DNA of 64,000 bases. Source: Linanthus parryae (taxonomy: Eukaryota > Streptophyta > Magnoliopsida > Ericales > Polemoniaceae). The stretch lies in NCBI GenBank assembly GCA_023055425.1, contig JALGPY010000008.1:10302501-10366500 (forward strand), in the 5' to 3' direction. The position numbers were made by a program, and so were the translations under genes. Positions 55,945 to 64,000 of this stretch are shown piece after piece (the first letter of the stretch is position 1; every line of letters begins with the position of its first letter). The notes below the pieces were generated by a model that worked only from the letters and a program-made list of their open reading frames with translations, was not told the origin of the DNA and did no database searches.

Positions 55945-56108
55945 ACACAAATCACAGACACTCACTGGACAGAGCTTCGACTCTTCCTTTCTTTCTCACC
56001 CTCTGTTGTTTTATCTCTATTTTCTTAGTATCACAAGCACACAGAGACACCTCCTTTATACTCAATTTAAGCTGTCTTGTAGAGCTTTCCTCAATGAGAA
56101 GTAAATTA
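54995..56108. other. 3' flank of F-box gene 5
   Basis: Homologous to the flank of gene 4 (30618-31860) with deletions and without the MITE. A 146-codon open stretch at 55671-56108 (MANFSSLSFIYRPEYQ..., with an Ala/Asp low-complexity run) has no family resemblance and I do not call it a gene. Confidence 0.45.
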
Positions 56109-56363
56109 TGATAGAAGTATTAGGGTTTTAACCCATAGCAGCGTGAGCGGCTGAGAGAAGATGAAGAGAAAGGAAGATATTGTGTATTGATTATGAAATA
56201 ACCCTAATACAAACTATATATATCATGTCTAAGTAGTAACAGTAGGGTTTACATATCATATTGGGCCGTTCTATAGCTGGAGAGAAATATTTGGGCCTTG
56301 GGCTTCATCTGCTGTGGTATTGGGCTGGGCTTAGTCTTCTAGTGAAGCCTAGTAGCTCTAATA
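56109..56363 (-). repeat. Copia-3 3' LTR
   Basis: 255 bp. On the element strand it starts TATTAGAGCTACTAGG and ends TACTTCTATCA: non-canonical 5' TA with 3' CA. The + strand start tgatagaagtattagggttt recurs at 60265. Confidence 0.9.
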
Positions 56364-56370
56364 CCCCCCG

Positions 56371-58257
56371 TCAAGCTGATGGTGGAGACCGAACCATCAG
56401 TTTGGTCTTTAGTTCTTCGAAGTGTGGAGCTGGTAAGGACTTCGCGAATATATCGGCGATCTGATCTGCACCAGAGACAAAAGAAACTGTCAGTTCACGA
56501 TTTAAAACTTTCTCCCTAACGTAATGGTAGTCCAGCTCAATATGTTTGGTGCGAGCGTGAAAGAGGGGGTTGGCCGTGAGTGCAATGGCTGATTTATTGT
56601 CAGTCCAAAGAGTAGGGGGAGAAGGAAGTAGAAAATGTAAATCATAAAACAGCAGGTTAAACCAATAAGTGTCAGCAGCAGCAGTTGCTAGTGCACGGTA
56701 TTCCGCTTCCGTAGAGGAACGAGCAACCGTGGGTTGTTTCTTGGAGGCCCAATGAACTGGGTTGGGCCCAAGAAAAACTACGAGTCCAGTTGTGCTACGG
56801 CGGTCCGTTGGGTTACCGGCCCAATCGGCGTCCGTAAAAATCTGAAGTGGTAAATGACCAGCTTGATAAAAAAGGCCATGAGCCTTGGTACCTTGAAGAT
56901 ACCGTAAAATTCGTTTTGCGCCAGAAAAATGAATATCAGTAGGCGCGTGCATGAACTGGAAGAGATGATTAACAGCGAACGAGATATCGGGACGAGTAAA
57001 ATTTAAATATTGTAGTGCACCAAGCAGCTGCCGATACACAGAAGGGTCAGAAAGGGGGGTTCCATCCATAATATGGTACTTTTGCCCAGAGGCTAATGGA
57101 GTAGGACAGGGTTTGCAGTGGGGCATATTGAAACGCAGTAATATATCAGTAATGTATTTCTCTTGAGTAAGCAGTAAACCAGCAGAGGTACGCTTGATTT
57201 GTATTCCCAAAAAGTACGTCAAAGGACCGAGATTTTTCATCTCAAAATCAGTCCCAAGTTGGGGTACTAAAGTATTTATAAACTGAATATCATTGCCTGT
57301 GACGATGATATCGTCGACATATAAAAGTAAACGTGTAACCTTATTATGAAAATGGCGGATAAATAAGGAACAATCCGCATGAGAAGCAACAAACCCCAAT
57401 GAAAGCAAGTATGATGTAAAACGATCAAACCACGCACGTGGGGCTTGTTTTAAGCCATATATCGACTTACGTAATAAAAAAACGTGTTTAGGGTAACGAG
57501 GATCAACAAAACCCATAGGTTGATTCATATAAACAGTTTCTCGAAGATGGCCGTGGAGGAAAGCATTTTTCACATCTAACTGTTGTAAAGGCCAAGCAAA
57601 GGAAGCAGCAAGTGCTAAAATGGTCCTGACAGTAGAGTGCTTTACTACAGGACTAAAAGTCTCGTCGTAGTCCAATCCCGGGGTTTGGTGGAACCCTTTG
57701 GCTACAAGGCGAGCTTTAAAACGAGAAACAGTACCATTCGTATTAAACTTGGTCTTGTAGACCCACTTGTTACCAATAACATTTGTGTTTGGAGGAGGGG
57801 GTACTAACAGCCAAGTCTGTTGCTTTTGGAGGCTCCGAAATTCATCAGTCATCGCATTACGCCACTGAGAATGTTTGGATGCCTCCTTAAAAGAAGTAGG
57901 GTCAGAAAGAATAGATAAAGTAGGAGCAGAGACAGTATGAAACAACTTCTTTTTGCAAATACCCGACTTACTACGGGTTTGCATCGGATGTCCTCCATGG
58001 AGTGGAGGATTATGTGAGTTGTTTGGCATCATTGAGGCAGGAGTTGTCACCCCAGAACTGGCTGGTGTAGGCACATGACCAAGTGTAGTATCAAGTGTAG
58101 TATCGGCAGGTGACATAGCCCGAACACTAGCAGCAGTTTGTGGCGACAAATCTGGACTCTCAGCAGTTGTGTGGAGAGGGGGAGGGACAAGGGGGGGGGA
58201 GGGACAATTCTCTGCAGTGTAGTGGGGGGGAGGGACATTGGGGGGGGGGAGGGACAA
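56371..58257 (-). CDS. Copia-3 reverse transcriptase and RNase H frame
   Basis: A 628-codon open frame. Proline-rich linker, then RT: GNKWVYKTKFN, KARLVAKGFHQ, YDETFSPVV, QLDVKNAFLHG, IYGLKQAPRAWF, catalytic LLLYVDDIIVTGN, FLGIQIKR and ALQYLNFTRPD. RNase [48 protein letters not shown] and ADIFAKSLP. All catalytic boxes are present. It overlaps the integrase frame out of phase; the phase change lies in G/C homopolymer runs (58187-58250) of the proline linker, so one slippage event separates it from a single pol. Confidence 0.92.
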   Translation of the reverse strand: MSLPPPNVPPPHYTAENCPSPPLVPPPLHTTAESPDLSPQTAASVRAMSPADTTLDTTLGHVPTPASSGVTTPASMMPNNSHNPPLHGGHPMQTRSKSGICKKKLFHTVSAPTLSILSDPTSFKEASKHSQWRNAMTDEFRSLQKQQTWLLVPPPPNTNVIGNKWVYKTKFNTNGTVSRFKARLVAKGFHQTPGLDYDETFSPVVKHSTVRTILALAASFAWPLQQLDVKNAFLHGHLRETVYMNQPMGFVDPRYPKHVFLLRKSIYGLKQAPRAWFDRFTSYLLSLGFVASHADCSLFIRHFHNKVTRLLLYVDDIIVTGNDIQFINTLVPQLGTDFEMKNLGPLTYFLGIQIKRTSAGLLLTQEKYITDILLRFNMPHCKPCPTPLASGQKYHIMDGTPLSDPSVYRQLLGALQYLNFTRPDISFAVNHLFQFMHAPTDIHFSGAKRILRYLQGTKAHGLFYQAGHLPLQIFTDADWAGNPTDRRSTTGLVVFLGPNPVHWASKKQPTVARSSTEAEYRALATAAADTYWFNLLFYDLHFLLPSPPTLWTDNKSAIALTANPLFHARTKHIELDYHYVREKVLNRELTVSFVSGADQIADIFAKSLPAPHFEELKTKLMVRSPPSA

Positions 58258-59732
58258 TTTGCTGTTCCATGAAACATATCTGTAGAAGAATCAAACACAG
58301 TGGGTGAGTTTGTAGTAAAAAAGGAATCAGCAGTAGCAGTAGGAGCAGAAAGCGTAGAAGAGGTGATAGTATTAGTAGCAGAAGCATATGGAAAGCTAAA
58401 TTCATCAAAGATGACATCACGGCTTACAATAAATTTATTTTTAGATCTATCAAAACACAAATAACCTTTGTAACCATCTGCATAACCTAAGAACGTGCAT
58501 TTAGTTGTTTTGTCATCAAGTTTGGATGTATTATAAGGTATAAGACGAGGAAAACATGCGCAACCAAATATTTTTAAGTGAGAGTAATCTGGGACAGAAT
58601 GAAATAAAAGCTCAAAAGGAGATTTATTTGACGTATATTTGCTTGGTAAACGATTAATCAAGTAAGTAGCTGTTGCAACAGCATGATACAAAAAAATTTT
58701 GGGTAATGAAGCAGTGTAAAGAAGTGTAATAGCTGTTTCTACGATGTGACGGTGTTTACGTTCAGATATTCCATTTTGTTGTGGTGTGTGTGGGCATGAT
58801 TTTTGATGAAGAATACCATTTTCAGCAAGATATTTCTGAAAAATAAAAGCAGTATATTCTCCACCCCCATCAGAACGCAAAATTTTAATGTTATAACCTA
58901 ATAATTTTTCAATAAAGAGTTTATATTTGCTAAAAACAGAGTGAACTTCAGATTTGAGACGCAGTGGGAATAACCAAGTAAATTGACTATAATCATCTAT
59001 AAACAGAACATAGTAACGAAAACCAGAGTAAGCTGGGGTAGAAGAAGGACCCCAAACATCACTATGTATCAAATTCAAAGGAACTGCAGAACAAGACTTA
59101 GACAAAGTGTAAGGTAACCTAGTCATTTTACCGGCTAAACAAGATTCACACATAATTCCAGGAGCTCTAGTATGTAAAGAACAAGTAATGCATTTAGAAA
59201 GAACAGAGTCTGTAGGGTGGCCAAGACGCGAATGCCACAGACTGGAAGTAACACGTTGACCCATAAAGGCTTGAGGACCAGTCTGGAGAGGCATAGAAGA
59301 CAAAGGATACAGACCGTTTTTACTGAGACCTTGGTAAAGTATTTTCCCCGTAGATATGTCCTGAATTGAAAACGAGGTCTTATCAAAAATAAAGCGGACA
59401 TCATGATCACAACATAATTTGTTCACAGAAAGCAAGTTAACAGATAGCGCAGGTACGTGCAAGGTATTAGATAGTGTAAAAGAAGCATTAGACGTTGAGA
59501 GATAAGCAGTACCAGAGTGCCTTATAGGCAAAGAAGATCCGTTACCAACTGTGACCTGATCTGTGCCGGAGTAAGGTTCTGAAAGAGAGAGGTTGCTAAG
59601 TTCAGCAGTCATATGGTTGGACGCGCCGGTGTCAGTGAGCCAAATCTCAGGCTGAGCTGAGAAGGATGAAGAGGAGGCGGCCATGGCTGAGAGTTGCTCT
59701 GGAGGGGTACGGCCTTGATAGGCATAATCCAT
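58160..59732 (-). CDS. Copia-3 protease and integrase frame
   Basis: An open frame from within gag C-terminus (MDYAYQGRTPPEQLSAM) with protease WLTDTGASNHMTA, integrase zinc-binding WHSRLGHPT...CESCLAGKMTRLPY, and core HSDVWGPSS, LRSDGGGEYTAF and HTPQQNGISERKHRHIVET, then the C-terminal FLGYADGYKGYLCFD and SRDVIFDEFSFPYA. The frame runs on to 58047 beyond the homopolymer tracts, but downstream of about 58200 it is out of phase with RT. Catalytic Asp, Asp and Glu positions are retained. Confidence 0.9.
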
Positions 59733-60250
59733 ACGATGCCAACAATCGAGAGCGGTGTGGAAGTCGAATCCACATATTTGGCAACTTACAGGTGCAGAGC
59801 CACTTCGACCAGAACCAGAGGACCGTCCTCTTTGACTACCGCGCCGGTTCGAACCACCACGAGAAGAGTAGTGACCGGGTCCTGGACCAGACCAGTAACC
59901 CGAACCGGAGCCCGAACCATATCCGAGACTTGACTATTAGAGCTAATAGTGAGAGATAGAGATTCTGGGGTGAGGGTTTCATTAAGGATCGTTAAGACTG
60001 CTTGGTCTTGGAGATTCCAAGGTGTAAACGCCGGATTGGCGAGACGAGAACCATCATCGGAGGTAATGAACTCCGGCGGACAAGGCAGAGATCCATCTAG
60101 GTAACCAAATAGAGTATGGGTGCGGAAGATGGATGTGATTTGATGTCTCCACAACACAAAATTGGTGCTGTCAAGTTTGAAAGATAGAAGGTTGTGGATA
60201 TTAGATAATTGATACAGCGGCGAAGATGTCGCCGGAGAAGAAAGAGCCAT
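59733..60250 (-). pseudogene. Copia-3 gag with internal deletion
   Basis: The start MALSSPATSSPLYQLSNIHN at 60250 is followed by LLSFKLDSTNFVLWRHQITS, LFGYLDGSLPCP and NLQDQAVLTILNETLTPESL. After about residue 130 (near 59935) the rest of the UBN2 domain is missing and the frame changes into a Gly/Ser/Arg-rich region (GYGSGSGSGYWSGPGPG). A zinc knuckle CQICGFDFHTALDC (CX2CX4HX4C) follows. Comparison with Copia-2, where the middle of gag is present, shows a deletion of several hundred bases. Confidence 0.85.
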
Positions 60251-61752
60251 GGGCTCTGATACCATGATAGAAGTATTAGGGTTTTAACCCATAGCAGCGT
60301 GAGCGGCTAATATGCCACTTTATCTCACCTTCTTCTTCTTCCTCCCTAGCAACACAGCCTGCCTCTGGTTCTGTGGTTTTCCTTTTCTTTGAAGTAGTTC
60401 TCTTGGAAAAAGAAGTTTTCTTCCCCACTGGCTCATTCCGCATGCGTTTCGATTGCTACGTCACCAAGTCATCAGCCGAAGAAGGACCTGCGCTTCTCTT
60501 CTTTGTCGCTTTGACATGCGGAGCAAGGAAAAGTTCAAGTTTTTTCAAAATCGCTCGCTGGGTTTCTTCATCCATGGGCGTCTCTGGAAGGACGACGTCG
60601 TCAGGTTGGATTTTCTTTGAGCGACAAAGATCAATAAGACCCCCGCTGCGATCCCCCGAGGCAAAGCGTCTCAAGCAGCACTAATAAGAAAAGGGAAACA
60701 ATATTTTCAGTCATAGGAAACAAAAGAAAAAGAGAATGAGGAAGTTCAGACAATACCGCTTCGGAAGTCTCGCGCGTACTAAGTCCTCGCATCAAGGGAG
60801 TTCTGTCCGACAACGGTAGTTTTCTCGTCCATTATTAATTCCGGAAAAAGATGGTGGTCTGCAGCTAGCAATGAGTAATATCCGTAATGGGCCGCGCTTC
60901 GGGTAAGAGTAGTCTTGAAAGAATAATCTTTTGATAAAGGCGCGAGGACTGTGCTTACTTGAAGCTGAGTCTGGGAATTGGTCAAACGGCGAGCCTGGGT
61001 ATTCCAGAAAGCCACCCAACTTGCAAAAATTCTGCCTTTTCTTCCTCTGGAAGCCTCAGTTAACGGAAGTTCTGCAATGAGCAGTTTGTTGCTCTTCCCA
61101 TAAAGCACTCCATTGTAACAACCTTTGGCAACAAACTTGGACCACATGGGAGGCGCGATAGCATCATAACCCAGTTGAAAGGCCATGCGGAGAGGATCAA
61201 AAGAAATAAGATTCTGCACCAGGCGCGTTTTCAACCAGTGCAGGCAGATAACCTCTTCTGCACCAGTTCACGTACCTTCCATAACGCCGAGACCCTCTAG
61301 TAATGTGTTTTTCCTGGAAGGGGGTATCAAACTCGAGATACATATCCTCAAGATAAACGATGTTATCTAATTCCACCACATATGGCCGGGCCACGAAGAG
61401 GTCAGCATCATCACATACCAAGGAAAAGTTACGGCAAGTACTCTTTGTACCAAACCAACGCCACGAACGGGGACACATGTGTACATCCTTGGAGCTCTAT
61501 ACGTTCCACAGGTTGACAGCAGAAGGAATTGGAGCATATGCGGGCCAACGTTCAAAAACCCACATGGTCAAGAATCCAACATTGACGAAGGAAATGACAT
61601 CGACCCTTCCACGCGACTGCTCGACATATGACACGGCTAAGTCGAGACGATAGTATAAAAACCCAAAACAAGGGGCCCAGAGGAAATTTCCGACCAAGCG
61701 CGAGCTTTACTGCAAGCGGGAGCACGTGGATAAAGACTCCGTCACGTGAACT

Positions 61753-62486
61753 TAGGGCTGTAAATGAACCAAGCCGTTCGTGAACAACTCGCGTTCGATT
61801 CGATAAAAGCTCGTTCGTGTTTGATTCGACTTATTAATCAAACAAACTCAAACATGAAAATGTGTTCGTTTTTTAAACGAGCCGAACACGAGCCGAGCAA
61901 GGAGCTCGTTCGTTGGTGTTCGCGAACAAGTTGTAGTAGTATATATGTATATATAGTTAGAAAAATTAAATTACTTTGTCATCTTTATGTGTAATTTCTT
62001 AAATATGGCGCAATTAATTAGTATATCTCCATTTAATAGGAGTTTGACCTCTTAATTAGGATTCTAGAAGATAATTCTATAAAATATGATACCATATATA
62101 CTTACTATATAAGAATAAAATAAGATGCTTTGAATCAATCATTAGTACAAATAAAGCTTTTCTCTATACCAATACATTTTATGTTATCTGATTTGTTCAA
62201 GTTTTTTATCTTAAGTAATAACACATGATATTTTAGTTTAAGAATTATATATTATCGTACCTATCCGAGAGAAACAAAGTTCGTCGAACCGAATTCGAGC
62301 CCGTAAATGAGCTAGTTAAACGAGCCACGAGCCGAACAACGAACAACTCGAGGCCGAAACGAGCCGAACTCAAACAAAGTTTTTCTGTTCGACTCGAGTT
62401 CGTGTTCGACTCGTTTAGTAGCAAAGTTAAACGAGCCAAACTCAAACAAGCGATATTCGGTTCGATTCGGTTCGTTTACAGCCCTA
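61753..62486. mobile_element. hAT-type MITE, duplicated copy
   Basis: Same as 38494-39227, with the same flanks; part of the segmental duplication rather than an independent insertion. Confidence 0.85.
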
Positions 62487-63095
62487 CGCGGACTCCCGTC
62501 TATGAGGAAACGTGACAACCAAACTCACATGAAGACACACAACGACCAGGGGAGCCCTTCTCCATGAGTACAAATCACCGCGTTAGGGTTGCCTCTGAGC
62601 AATTTCTGGATGATGGCAGGTTTGGTGTAGTCTTTGTAAAAGAACATGAGCCATTAAGACATGATTTTTTTGCGCTAGAAGAAACTGACATGAAAGTCTC
62701 GCAAGGCTTTATCTCGTCAGGTGCCCACCGCGTGACGGCTTTCTTCAGAGTCGCAATACACTCCTGCATATGTGTAAAGAGGGTAAGCTCCTCATCACCC
62801 TCTAATTTGTCCAAAGGGTCAAAGGCTCCCATGCTCGGAAGCATCAACATATTTTCCACATCTTCAAGGGTAGGCGCAGCCTCGAAAGAAGAAAAATGAA
62901 ATGAATGGGTTTTTCTCGAGTAACGCTAGAATAGGACCCTTAGCATGTCCTGGTCGGCTCTGAGGTTGAAGCCTTTGGTCGGGGATGGCGTTATAAACCC
63001 AAGCTTGTTTTAACACCTCCTCCTGGTTGTTAAGGATGAACGTGGTCCATTCATCCATTCCATCAAGCCAAGAAAAGGACATCATTGAATGGGAT

Positions 63096-63388
63096 CAGGC
63101 CCGGCTCAACCTATAGGCAACCTAGGCAATTGCCTAAGGCCTCCCAAAATTTTAGGCCCCCAATTAGGAAGTAGATAAATATATATTACATTACTATAAT
63201 TCATCTGTAATTCATAGATAGTTGGGAAATGATGCAGGAGGGAAATTAGGAGAAAATATGGGCAATTTGTTATCTTAGGAGTTAGAGAAAATGAAGGAAA
63301 TAATCTTTTTTCTTTTACAACCTTGAATAGGGATAACGCTCTTGAGAGGACGAATGAATAAAATTACACAATTGTGAAATCAGTTTTC

Positions 63389-63424
<36 letters not shown>

Positions 63425-63870
63425 TTTTAGAATTGAAATCGGTTTGCAAAGGGAGAAATGGGGGAGAGAGCTTGACCTTCAGAAATATTGAGCTTTGTTT
63501 TGTTATATATTAGATATGATTTATTCTTTATATAACCTAATAAAACCCTCAATTTTTACAACTTTTTTGTATCGTTAAAAAAATAGTGCATTTCTTCCTT
63601 AAAAAATAAATAAATAAATAAAATAGTGTATTCATTATATTCCAAATTCAATAGATTCATGGTATGAATATTTTTATGTCACTTTTACAGTTTTACTGGG
63701 TAAAAATCAATTTTCATCGCGTTTCTCTTATCCATTAAAATTGAATGTATAAACAGAGTAGTAATAAATTTTATAAAAGATTTAAGAAGAAAAAATAAAA
63801 TTGTTCAGGTATGTGGAGGCCCTGTTTTATCATTTCGCCTAAGGCCTCCAAAACTCTTAAGCCGGCCCTG
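63096..63870. mobile_element. Second hAT-type MITE, duplicated copy
   Basis: Same as 39837-40602, with TSD aatgggat at 63088-63095 and 63871-63878. It is 9 bp longer through extra TTA units near 63390-63425 and a small insertion (ttaaaattgaatg) near 63735. Confidence 0.9.
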
Positions 63871-64000
63871 AATGGGATCAGGCCAGCTTCAATACTAACC
63901 CTCTGTACATCATGGGCGTCTGCTAAATCCCAATCTTCCCTGTTTGGCTTGGGCTTCAATTCAAGAGCAGCAACTGGAGGAGATGCCTGGGGATCGTCTC

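Larger units (their letters stand above)
56109..60308 (-). mobile_element. Copia-3: Ty1/copia element with intact RT/RNase H, 5' LTR truncated
   Basis: The complete 3' LTR is at 56109-56363 (255 bp; on the element strand TATTAGAGC...ATCA). Polypurine tract gacgggggg is at 56364-56372. Primer-binding site tggtatcagagcc is at 60252-60264 on the minus strand. The 5' LTR is only 44 bp (60265-60308), identical to 56109-56152, then broken by the duplicated PMD block. Gag has an internal deletion; pol is in two long frames. Close to Copia-2 in protein and LTR ends. A TSD cannot be tested because the right end is lost. Confidence 0.93.
60312..64000 (-). pseudogene. Plant mobile domain gene, copy 2 (truncated, runs off the window)
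   Basis: A near-exact copy of 37053-40741, including PMD blocks (61697-61497: YYRLDLAVSYVEQSRGRVDV, NVGFLTMWVFERW; 61234-60779: ISFDPLRMAFQLGYD), both hAT MITEs, and the frameshift before THSFHFSSF. The C-terminal exon of copy 1 (36670-37052) is absent: homology begins at 60312, three filler bases after the broken Copia-3 LTR (60308). Exon 2 upstream of the second MITE (63871-64000) reaches the window edge; the start exon would lie outside. Confidence 0.8.

Noticed and set aside
55671..56111. 146-codon frame before Copia-3
   Set aside because: Low-complexity Asn, Ala and Asp runs, no recognisable domain, and no counterpart in the flank of gene 4.
60312..64000. Assembly artefact as sole explanation of the PMD duplication
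   Set aside because: The copies differ at many scattered bases and in microsatellite length, which fits a real duplication; read-level data would still be needed to exclude haplotype mis-joining.

Overview
This is plant nuclear DNA, almost certainly from a eudicot. It is AT-rich, has no operons, and is mostly Ty1/copia retrotransposons, LINE fragments and MITEs scattered around a tandem family of F-box genes. The species cannot be fixed from the sequence alone.

The host-gene layer is a cluster of five related F-box / F-box-associated (FBA) genes, all on the + strand, at about 0.3, 15.8, 20.5, 29.5 and 46.1 kb. Genes 1 (289-1572), 2 (15846-17303) and 4 (29457-30617) are open throughout and look functional. 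Gene 3 (20483-21424) has frameshifts and has lost its 3' end at a copia insertion. Gene 5 (46106-46757 plus 54577-54994) is cut in two by a 7.8-kb copia element, and its 5' end has been replaced by a LINE fragment. Genes 1, 3, 4 and 5 form one subfamily that also shares an upstream sequence block; gene 2 is more distant. Such proteins normally serve as substrate receptors of SCF ubiquitin ligases.

The transposon layer, left to right: a gag-less copia element (Copia-1, 2926-15198, TSD cataa) holds a younger Angela-sized copia on the minus strand (4693-13197, TSD ccctc). Copia-2 (21425-28013) carries a 1.44-kb solo LTR (24411-25850, TSD aatac). A MITE (31329-31744) and a 5'-truncated LINE (31975-32479) follow F-box gene 4. 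A Ulp1-protease-like remnant with a 91-bp tandem duplication lies at 33.2-34.2 kb. A decayed plant-mobile-domain (PMD) gene (36670-41071, minus) sits between diverged, roughly kilobase-long inverted flanks whose right edge ends in a CACTA-like terminus at 42282. A LINE reverse-transcriptase fragment (44262-46105) runs straight into F-box gene 5. Copia-4 (46758-54576) has near-identical LTRs around a ruined interior. Copia-3 (56109-60308, minus) has an intact RT/RNase H frame, but its 5' LTR is broken by a second, nearly identical copy of the PMD block that runs off the right edge (60312-64000).

I see no pathway or operon-like system. The interest is evolutionary: nested insertions with exact target-site duplications, an empty site for one MITE in a paralogous flank, a transposon/F-box chimeric frame, a recently mobile but coding-dead copia with a striking ACGT-motif array in its leader, and a recent segmental duplication of a PMD transposon-like block. 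I did not find a convincing wholly new biological system.
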